Origin: Planctomycetota bacterium
GTDB taxonomy: Bacteria > Planctomycetota > Planctomycetia > Planctomycetales > Planctomycetaceae
DNA length: 13,862 nt
Assembly (NCBI GenBank): GCA_013151585.1
Contig: JAADHY010000403.1
Location: 1-13,862, forward strand
Reading direction: 5' to 3'
Below the pieces are notes generated by a model, which saw only the letters and a list, made by a program, of their open reading frames with translations, had not been told where the DNA came from and did no database searches. The position numbers and the translations under genes were made by a program. Shown here piece after piece: positions 1 to 5,892 of this stretch (position 1 is its first letter; every line of letters starts with the position of its first letter).

Positions 1-222
1 AAGTGTGGGTTGTCCCCACACACGTGGGGGTGAACCGGTGGTGAGCACGGCCCCAGCCGACACACCTTGGGTTGTCCCCACACACGTGGGGGTGAACCGC
101 AAGTATTGATCACGATCAGGCTTTGGCTGCCGTTGTCCCCACGCACGTGGGGGTGAACCGCTATCTGCCGTCCGAGTGGCCACGACTGCGGACGTTGTCC
201 CCACGCACGTGGGGGGAAACCG
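1..222 (+). CRISPR. Distal end of a type I-E style CRISPR array (4 repeats, 3 complete spacers)
   Basis: Four 29-nt repeats lie at 9-37, 71-99, 132-160 and 194-222. Each begins GTTGTCCCCAC and, except the last, ends GTGGGGGTGAACCG. The spacers are 38-70 (33 nt), 100-131 (32 nt) and 161-193 (33 nt), and bases 1-8 are the end of another spacer, so the array continues to the left. A 6-bp stem CCCCAC/GTGGGG with a 4-nt loop sits inside the repeat, and the 3' end GAACCG matches the handle of type I-E repeats; the 29/32 geometry fits I-E as well. Repeats 1 and 2 have A at position 12, repeats 3 and 4 have G. Repeat 4 has two further changes (positions 23-24, TG to GA), which marks it as the old, leader-distal end. 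The leader and cas genes should therefore lie left of the window. The type is inferred from the repeat alone. Confidence 0.96.
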
Positions 223-261
223 CAAGAATTGATGCTCGCCAACTCTGCAGAGCGAAGCCCC

Positions 262-825
262 ATGCAACATCTGTGGGTTGCGATTGATTGCGAGACAACA
301 GGGTTGCTTCCTCGCGCACGCCTGATCGAACTGGCAGCGATCGTCTTCCCGTCGCAAGGGCCGGTGATCGCTACTTTCTCGGAGCTGGTCCGGCCTCCCG
401 GCCGCCTTCCGCTGCTGGTGACGCGTTTGACGGGAATCACAGATCGGGACCTCGCGTCGGCTTCGTCGGCCCCCGAAGTTCTTCGACGGTTCTTTGCTTG
501 GCTCCCTCCTGCGGGTGTCCTCGTTGCTCACAACGCGCCGTTCGACGCGGCTGTTCTCGCGAAAGAGACCACTCTGGCGGGCATGGGGCCGCTGCCTGCT
601 CAACCATGGATCGACACAATCCCCATTGCTCGAGCATTGATCTCACTGCCCAATTATCGTCTCTCGACAATCGCCGATCATTACGCCCAACAAGATCACC
701 GTCGCACGCACCGGGCCCTGGAGGATGCAGACCTGGTCCGTCGCATCCTCCAACACGCCCTACGCGACGGCTTGGACAGCGAAATGCCTCACTTGTTCCG
801 CCCGATGTTGCTCTCAAGCCCTTAG
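262..825 (+). CDS. Stand-alone DEDDh (DnaQ-like) 3'-5' exonuclease next to the CRISPR array
   Basis: The product (187 aa from ATG 262) is a single exonuclease domain of the DnaQ/RNase T superfamily, which removes nucleotides from 3' ends with two metal ions. Motif I is AIDCETTG (Asp9, Glu11), motif II is HNAPFD (Asp95) and motif III is HRALEDAD (His150, Asp155), so all DEDDh catalytic residues are present. No polymerase, helicase or Cas2 domain is attached; the length is that of a bare exonuclease domain. The start is uncertain: TTG 229, ATG 232 and ATG 262 are all in frame and none has a clear Shine-Dalgarno. ATG 262 was chosen because it leaves the usual few residues before motif I; ATG 232 would lie only 9 nt after the last CRISPR repeat. 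The gene runs in the direction of array transcription, so read-through from the array could express it. It may be a DNA-repair or proofreading-type exonuclease, or a prespacer-trimming factor for the CRISPR system; the second idea rests on position only. Confidence 0.9.
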   Translation: MQHLWVAIDCETTGLLPRARLIELAAIVFPSQGPVIATFSELVRPPGRLPLLVTRLTGITDRDLASASSAPEVLRRFFAWLPPAGVLVAHNAPFDAAVLAKETTLAGMGPLPAQPWIDTIPIARALISLPNYRLSTIADHYAQQDHRRTHRALEDADLVRRILQHALRDGLDSEMPHLFRPMLLSSP

Positions 826-840
826 ACAAAGCTCCCTCTG

Positions 841-871
841 CCTTCCGAAAGGTATTTCGTCGTACGGAAGG
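841..871. other. Inverted repeat between convergent genes
   Basis: CCTTCCG (841-847) and CGGAAGG (865-871) form a perfect 7-bp inverted repeat with a 17-nt loop, shortly after the exonuclease stop and within the gap of about 210 bp to the convergent glutaredoxin-like gene. It could act as a transcription terminator on either strand, but no clear T-tract follows, so this is a weak call. Nothing else recognisable lies in 826-1037. Confidence 0.3.
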
Positions 872-1037
872 TCGCTTCGACCAGACTGATTCCCGGGCTG
901 CCAAGTGCGTCGCCCAGCATCCGCGCGACTTCGAAGCGGAGGGCAGACAAGCCGCCAACAACGCGGTCTGCGCATCGCCGGCCCGGATTTGGAGTGATCG
1001 TCGATCGTCTCGACGAGCCCCGACTAGCCCACTCGGA

Positions 1038-1574
1038 TCAACTGCCGGCCGTCTCCTGGTGTTCCGGCTTTGGTGCCGTGCCCTCGATGAGCCGGCGGAG
1101 CAAAGTCTCGTCGATACGGCCTCGGAATCGAACCTTCCCGTCAATGACCACGACCGGCACGCAGTCGCCGTACTGTGCCACCAGGTCGGGCGACTCGTCC
1201 ACATCCACTTCTTCGAGGGGCGGCAAGTACTCGGCATGCTTCCGTAGCAAGGCCTTGGCCTCGTCACAGAGATGGCAACTCTGACGTGTGTAAAGAACCA
1301 GTGAATCGAATCGTCGGCCCGGCCGGCTCGGAGCCCACTCGATCGGTCGTGTTCCCGACCACAGTGCCAGCGTCCCCAGAACACAAAGTCCAAACGCCAA
1401 CGCCGGCCACATCCAGCGATTCACATACCAAAAGCGCGGCAGATCGAACGGCAAGCCTCCGGCCCGGTCGATGACGACCAAAACCGTCAGAACCGCGCCG
1501 GTCATGAGCATCGCGGAGCCTAGGACCGTGCGGCTGGCGTCGTGATGTCCGGGCAAATCTTGATCGTCGCTCAT
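1038..1574 (-). CDS. Membrane-anchored glutaredoxin-like thiol-disulfide protein
   Basis: The predicted protein is 178 aa. Two hydrophobic helices come first (about residues 17-36 and 54-73), then a basic stretch (SRPGRR), then a small glutaredoxin/thioredoxin fold of the DUF836-like kind. The fold begins LVLYTRQSCHLCDEA, with the redox motif Cys100-His-Leu-Cys103, and later has GDCVPVVVIDGK, where Pro140 is the expected cis-proline. The basic residues after helix 2 suggest that both the N-terminus and the redox domain face the cytoplasm (inference from the positive-inside rule). The family reduces or exchanges disulfides; the partner is unknown. ATG 1574 was chosen because AGAGAGG lies just upstream, although the spacing is tight; an in-frame ATG at 1589 and a longer frame back to 1694 exist. 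It is convergent with the exonuclease and divergent from the phosphate locus, with no evident functional tie to either. Confidence 0.82.
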   Translation of the reverse strand: MSDDQDLPGHHDASRTVLGSAMLMTGAVLTVLVVIDRAGGLPFDLPRFWYVNRWMWPALAFGLCVLGTLALWSGTRPIEWAPSRPGRRFDSLVLYTRQSCHLCDEAKALLRKHAEYLPPLEEVDVDESPDLVAQYGDCVPVVVIDGKVRFRGRIDETLLRRLIEGTAPKPEHQETAGS

Positions 1575-1664
1575 GGCCTCTCTGGTCATGCAAGCCGCTG
1601 GGAATGAGTGGGAGGGCACGGCGGCGCGGTCGTCCGGAACGCCGTTTCGCCCGAGCCGCAGCGT

Positions 1665-1670
1665 AGTATA
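1665..1670 (-). promoter_or_regulatory. Possible -10 element for the glutaredoxin-like gene
   Basis: Read on the minus strand this is TATACT, a close match to a sigma-70 -10 box, about 90 bp upstream of the chosen start. No convincing -35 hexamer lies 16-18 bp upstream on that strand; a TTGAGA is present but too close (12 bp). It is a weak candidate. Confidence 0.25.
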
Positions 1671-1837
1671 GCCAGCCGTTTGTCTCAAAGGCACCGAACT
1701 GCCTGTGCCGAGAGCCCGATTGAGTGTTGCCGACCACGACTGGCTCAGCAGCGGGGTGGCTGGGATTGAGTGAGGCGGCCCCCGGAGGTGCCGGTGCGTC
1801 CCAACTTTTGAGCGGACAGGCTGCGTCTTGCTTTCAT

Positions 1838-1879
1838 GTTAACCGAAGAATCGACGAGTCTTCTTCGTTCGTTAACGAA
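1838..1879. promoter_or_regulatory. GTTAAC inverted repeat and 12-bp palindrome: likely operator of the phosphate locus
   Basis: GTTAAC occurs at 1838-1843 and again at 1871-1876, exactly 33 bp apart. The flanking CGAAGAA (1844-1850) and TTCTTCG (1861-1867) are also complementary, giving a two-part inverted repeat interrupted by TTC at 1868-1870. The right copy sits inside a perfect palindrome, TTCGTTAACGAA (1868-1879). A -10-like TAGCAT follows at 1887-1892. PhoB-type regulators are known to bind repeats spaced by 11 bp, and 33 bp is three such units; a CTTTCAT at 1831-1837 also resembles half of the E. coli Pho box. Binding by the PhoB of this locus is inferred, and the intermediate 11-bp units are not well conserved. 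Confidence 0.45.
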
Positions 1880-1958
1880 ACGGTCCTAGCATCCCAGCAT
1901 GCAGCAATCGTATTGGGTTGCTCGGTGACCGAAACGCCCCAAGGCGGACTGGACCTCC

Positions 1959-1977
1959 TGCGCGAGGGGCTCGCGCA
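1959..1977 (+). other. Strong hairpin in the presumed pstS leader
   Basis: TGCGCGAG (1959-1966), GGG, CTCGCGCA (1970-1977) is a perfect 8-bp stem with a 3-nt loop, about 100 nt before the pstS start. No T-tract follows, so it is not an evident intrinsic terminator. Its right arm overlaps a second possible stem, GCAC (1975-1978) with GTGC (1984-1987), so alternative folding is possible. Function is unknown. Confidence 0.45.
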
Positions 1978-2078
1978 CGGGCTGTGCAGGGCTTCGACGA
2001 GTGGGCGATCCCGCGAGACGGGGCCGATGGCCGGAGGTGCGGCTGGTGAAACTTTCGGAGCGAAGAGGAGGATTTCGT

Positions 2079-3071
2079 ATGGGAATCGCGGAAAGGCTGT
2101 GGTTGGTTCCGCTGGGCTTTGTTTTCGTCTGGGCGCAAGCCGCGGCGGGGCAAGTCTCGTTGGTCGACCCGAAGTTGCCGAGTTACACGCCGGTGCAAGG
2201 GGTGTCGGGCAGCCTGAAAAGCGTCGGGTCCGACACGATGAACAATGAAATGGCTCTTTGGGCGGAGGGGTTCCAACGCTTTTACCCGAATGTGAAGATC
2301 GAGATTGAGGGCAAAGGATCCTCCACAGCCCCACCGGCGTTGATTGCGGGAACGGCCCAGTTTGGACCGATGAGTCGTTCCATGAAGCAAGCCGAGCGGA
2401 ACGCTTTTGAACGACGGTTCGGTTATCAGCCGACAGCGCTGCGGACCAGCATCGACATGTTGGCCGTTTACGTCCACAAGGACAATCCGATCCGAGGGCT
2501 CACGCTGGCTCAATTGGACGCCATTTTCTCGAAAACTCGCAAGGCCGGCCATCCCGTCGACATGCGCACTTGGGGGCAACTGGAGTTGACCGGGCCGTGG
2601 TCGGGCCGTCCGATCAGTCTTTACGGACGCAACTCCGCGTCCGGGACGTACGGCTACTTCAAGGAGCATGTGCTGCTTGGCGGTGACTACAAAGACGAGG
2701 TGAAGGAGCAGCCGGGAAGTTCGGCCGTTGTGCAGGCCTGCGCGACGGACCGGTTCGCCATCGGATACAGTGGCATCGGCTACAAGACGGCGGACGTCCG
2801 TGTTGTGCCGCTGGCCGTGGAAGAAGGCGAGCCTTTCGTCGAGGCTGTGCCGGAGAACGCCTACAGCGGCGAGTATCCGCTCGCTCGCTTCCTGTACCTG
2901 AATGTCAACTACAAGCCGGGCAGTTCACTGGACCCGCTTCGGCGCGAATTCATCCGATACATTTTCAGCCGTCAGGGACAGCGGGATGTGGCCAAAGCGG
3001 GCTATTATCCGGTTCCCGCGGCGATCGCTCGAGAAGAACTGCGGAAGGTCGGCATCGAGCCGGAGTTCTGA
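2079..3071 (+). CDS. pstS: Phosphate ABC transporter, substrate-binding protein PstS
   Basis: The predicted protein is 330 aa, usual for the family. A Sec signal peptide (residues 1 to about 24: charged start, hydrophobic core LWLVPLGFVFVWA, then AQAAAG) has no lipobox cysteine, so the mature protein should be a soluble periplasmic binding protein. PstS binds inorganic phosphate and hands it to the PstCA channel. Family signatures are SVGSDTM (48-54), EGKGSSTAP (77-85), the stretch SIDMLAVYVHKDNPIRGLTL, and GRNSASGTYGYF (183-194), whose Ser, Arg and Gly-Thr residues normally ligate phosphate. ATG 2079 is preferred to an in-frame start at 2001 because GAGGAGG (2065-2071) lies 7 nt before it and the signal peptide then begins at residue 1. 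It is the first gene of the locus, and pstC begins 13 bp after its stop. Confidence 0.96.
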   Translation: MGIAERLWLVPLGFVFVWAQAAAGQVSLVDPKLPSYTPVQGVSGSLKSVGSDTMNNEMALWAEGFQRFYPNVKIEIEGKGSSTAPPALIAGTAQFGPMSRSMKQAERNAFERRFGYQPTALRTSIDMLAVYVHKDNPIRGLTLAQLDAIFSKTRKAGHPVDMRTWGQLELTGPWSGRPISLYGRNSASGTYGYFKEHVLLGGDYKDEVKEQPGSSAVVQACATDRFAIGYSGIGYKTADVRVVPLAVEEGEPFVEAVPENAYSGEYPLARFLYLNVNYKPGSSLDPLRREFIRYIFSRQGQRDVAKAGYYPVPAAIAREELRKVGIEPEF

Positions 3072-3084
3072 TCGTCCGTCGGAA

Positions 3085-5892
3085 ATGCCCATGGAAACCG
3101 ATTGCCCGAAACGTCCGCCGTCTAAGGTCCGTTTTCCGGAGCGGGCCGTGCCGGCCGGTCCTCGACGCCGCCAGCGAGTGACGCCTCCGCGCGTTCGCTG
3201 GGCCGACCGAACCGCTCGCACGCTGATCACTCTGGGCGGCCTCGGAACGATCGCCGCCGTTTTGCTCGTCGGTCTGTTTCTCGTCTGGGTCGTCTGGCCC
3301 CTATTCCAGCCGGAACGGCTGGCGCCCGCAGCTCGGGCCGCGATCCCTTTCTTCGGGGCTCCGCTTCAGACGATCGTCGACGAACGCAGCACGATGTTCG
3401 CCGTCGTCTTCGGGGACGGTCGGATTGAGGCGTATCGAGCCGACACGGGCGAGCGTGTTGCAACCGAGCAGTTGTTTGAAGGAGGTTCGAACGGCGAGCG
3501 CCTGTCGGCTTGGACCTTCAGTCCGCGTCACGGAACGTTTGCCTGCGCTCGCGACGACGGGCAGCTTTGCATGGGGCGGATCGGCTTTGCTACTTCGTTC
3601 GTTCCTCCGAAGCAGGTGCCCCGTGATGTGCGTCTGAAGCTGGACGCGGCCGGTAGCGGAGCGTCCGGCCTCCGCCCGGACCGTGTTCGGCCGGCCCCAC
3701 GGAAGCCGCCATCGGAGGCTTGCGCGGTCTTCCGCAGTGGCATCCTCCAAAAGACTCCCGAGGGACAGTATCGGCTGCAACAACTCCAAGTCGAGCAACA
3801 GGCGCCGCTTCGCCGGAAAGGTCAGGCTCCGGTTGTGCTGCTGGACCAAGCGGAATCTGCGCGAGGCCGCGTACTCGCCTATTTGACTGCGGACGGTCGG
3901 TTGCACGTGGCACGGACCGTCGAGCGAAAGAACCTGCTCACTGCTCGGATCACGGTTCGACTGCGGGAAGGCTCCTGTCCCGTAACGCTGCCCCGCGGAC
4001 AACTGCCAGAATATCTGTTGCTCAGCGGTCTTGGCGACACGGTTTACGTGGTATGGTCCGACGGTCGGCTCCAACGGTTTGACACCAGCCAGCCGCAGCG
4101 GCCGGTTCGAGCGGGGACGACAGATTTGATCGAAGAGCCGTCGGTGCGTGTCACAACCGTCGTATTTCTGGCGGGCCGGACGTCGTTGGCCGTCGGCGAT
4201 TCGCTCGGCCGAGTTCGCATCTGGTTTCCGGCCAAGACGGGCCAGCGCGACGCGGCTGACGGCGCGGTTCTGTTGTGCGGTCATCAACTGTGGGCGTCGA
4301 GAGCGGCGGTTCGCCGGCTGGCCGCCTCAACGCGATCGCGTCTGCTGGCGGCGGCGTATGCAGACGGCGCAGTTCGGATATTCCAAGTCACGACCGAGCG
4401 GGAGTTGGCATCGGTTTCGCTGCCGCGTTCAGAGCGAGCCGTCAACACGCTGATGCTCTCACCGCGAGACGACCACCTGTTCGCTTTGACGAACCGAGAG
4501 TTGTTCGCCTGGCGCATCGACGCGCCCCATCCTGAAATCAGCGTTCGAGCTTTGCTCGGACGGGTTTGGTACGAAGGTTACCCGGAGCCGGAACACGTGT
4601 GGCAGTCGTCGAGTGGTACGGACGATTTCGAACCCAAGTATGGCCTGATGCCACTCATCTTCGGAACGCTCAAGGCGACGTTCTATTCGTTGCTTTTTGG
4701 AGCCCCGTTGGCTTTGCTGGCGGCTGTGTACACCAGCGAGTTCTTGACGCCGCGAACGAAAGCGATCGTCAAGCCGACCATCGAGATGATGGCCAGCCTG
4801 CCGAGCGTTGTGTTGGGGTTCCTGGCCGCGTTGGTCCTGGCGCCGGTTGTGGAGGAAGTCTTGCCGGAACTGCTGCTGGCCTTCGCGACGGTCCCCTTCG
4901 CCTACCTGTTTCTGGCGAAGGCCAGTCAGATCGGTTGCCGGGAACTGTCGGCAGGTATCGGGCGGCACCTTCAACGGCTGCGCTCCGCTGGAGCGCTGAA
5001 GCGGTGGGCGGACTGGTTCATACCGTTGCGGTCGACGGCTTTGCGCGAACGATGGCACACCGCCGGGATGATTCTCGCGCTTCCGCTGGGCTTGTCGCTG
5101 GCCGTCTGGCTCGGCCCACGCGTCGAGCGCTGGCTTTTCGCGGGTGACATCATGGCGTGGCTGGACCGCCAGACGGGCTCGGGGCTCGGAGCATGGTTTC
5201 TCCTTCTGATGCCGCTGAGCGTGCTGATGGTTGCGATCGGTTTTCATCTGTGGCTCCGCCCTGCCCTTCGGCCCGTGGCTGCGTCCTGGTCGCGTCAGGC
5301 GTTCGCGCTGCTTGATCTGGCGATCTTCCTGGTGGTATGTGCGGTCACAGTCGGCCTTGCCTCGTGCCTCGCCACGGGCTTGACCGCTCTGGGCTGGGAT
5401 CCCCGCGGAACGGTCGTGGGAACCTACGTGCAGAGAAATGCCTTGATTGTCGGGTTCGTCATGGGGTTCGCCATCATTCCGATCATTTACACGGTCGCGG
5501 AAGACGCTTTGTCGGCCGTCCCGGCGTCGCTTCGGGCCGCGTCGCTGGCGGCGGGGGCCACGCCCTGGCAAACGGCCGCACGTGTTGTGGTGCCCACAGC
5601 CATGAGTGGTTTGTTTTCCTCGCTCATGATCGGCTTGGGCCGGGCCGTTGGTGAGACGATGATCGTGCTCATGGCGGCGGGGAACACACCGCTGATGGAT
5701 TGGAATATCTTCAACGGCTTCCGGACCTTGTCAGCGAACATTGCTGTGGAACTGCCGGAAGCGGTGAAGGATAGCACTCACTATCGCGTGCTCTTTCTGG
5801 CGGCTCTGACCCTCTTTGCCCTGACGTTCGTCGTCAACACCGTTGCGGAAGTCATCCGGCTGCGGTTTCGGAAGAGAGCTTTTCAGCTATGA
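3085..5892 (+). CDS. pstC: Phosphate ABC transporter permease PstC, long form with a beta-propeller-like insertion
   Basis: The 935-aa product is about three times E. coli PstC (319 aa). A basic N-terminus is followed by helix 1 (about 46-72), then a region of about 420 residues with WD40/propeller-like blades, for example FGDGRIEAYRADTGE (109-123), SDGRLQRFD (325-333), GDSLGRVRIWFP (371-382), YADGAVRIFQV (425-435) and LFALTNRELFAWRID (465-479). The permease core runs from about 520 to 930 and includes KPTIEMMASLPSVVLGFLA (563-581), an insertion with further helices (about 612-760), and the ATPase-contact loop AAGATPWQT with GLGRAVGETM (822-859). It ends with THYRVLFLAALTLFALTFVVNT. This core closely resembles the long PstC of pseudomonads and other proteobacteria as I recall them. 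The propeller should be periplasmic, by topology. ATG 3085 was chosen because it follows the pstS stop; ATG 3091 is equally possible. The stop overlaps the pstA start (ATGA). Confidence 0.94.
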   Translation: MPMETDCPKRPPSKVRFPERAVPAGPRRRQRVTPPRVRWADRTARTLITLGGLGTIAAVLLVGLFLVWVVWPLFQPERLAPAARAAIPFFGAPLQTIVDERSTMFAVVFGDGRIEAYRADTGERVATEQLFEGGSNGERLSAWTFSPRHGTFACARDDGQLCMGRIGFATSFVPPKQVPRDVRLKLDAAGSGASGLRPDRVRPAPRKPPSEACAVFRSGILQKTPEGQYRLQQLQVEQQAPLRRKGQAPVVLLDQAESARGRVLAYLTADGRLHVARTVERKNLLTARITVRLREGSCPVTLPRGQLPEYLLLSGLGDTVYVVWSDGRLQRFDTSQPQRPVRAGTTDLIEEPSVRVTTVVFLAGRTSLAVGDSLGRVRIWFPAKTGQRDAADGAVLLCGHQLWASRAAVRRLAASTRSRLLAAAYADGAVRIFQVTTERELASVSLPRSERAVNTLMLSPRDDHLFALTNRELFAWRIDAPHPEISVRALLGRVWYEGYPEPEHVWQSSSGTDDFEPKYGLMPLIFGTLKATFYSLLFGAPLALLAAVYTSEFLTPRTKAIVKPTIEMMASLPSVVLGFLAALVLAPVVEEVLPELLLAFATVPFAYLFLAKASQIGCRELSAGIGRHLQRLRSAGALKRWADWFIPLRSTALRERWHTAGMILALPLGLSLAVWLGPRVERWLFAGDIMAWLDRQTGSGLGAWFLLLMPLSVLMVAIGFHLWLRPALRPVAASWSRQAFALLDLAIFLVVCAVTVGLASCLATGLTALGWDPRGTVVGTYVQRNALIVGFVMGFAIIPIIYTVAEDALSAVPASLRAASLAAGATPWQTAARVVVPTAMSGLFSSLMIGLGRAVGETMIVLMAAGNTPLMDWNIFNGFRTLSANIAVELPEAVKDSTHYRVLFLAALTLFALTFVVNTVAEVIRLRFRKRAFQL

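Larger units (their letters stand above)
1575..2078. other. Gene-free divergent control region between the glutaredoxin-like gene and pstS
   Basis: This stretch of about 500 bp separates two divergent genes. Open frames crossing it have no ribosome-binding site and no recognisable protein character. What it holds is a possible leftward -10 box (1665-1670), a GTTAAC inverted repeat with a 12-bp palindrome (1838-1879), a strong hairpin (1959-1977), and the pstS Shine-Dalgarno GAGGAGG at 2065-2071. I see no tRNA, known riboswitch or insertion sequence here. Confidence 0.6.

Noticed and set aside
437..1393. Long open frame on the minus strand (318 codons)
   Set aside because: It overlaps the exonuclease and the glutaredoxin-like gene in other frames, is Arg-rich and low in family character, and looks like an antisense shadow of GC-rich coding sequence.
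1724..2248. Rightward open frame of 174 codons ahead of and into pstS
   Set aside because: It overlaps the pstS ribosome-binding site and signal peptide in another frame, has no good ribosome-binding site, and shows no recognisable protein features.
1872..2669. Minus-strand open frame of 265 codons antisense to pstS
   Set aside because: The PstS frame is unmistakable; this frame is its Arg/Pro-rich antisense shadow.
4459..5571. Minus-strand open frame of 370 codons antisense to pstC
   Set aside because: The composition is dominated by Arg, Gln and Pro without domain motifs, and it lies opposite the PstC permease core.
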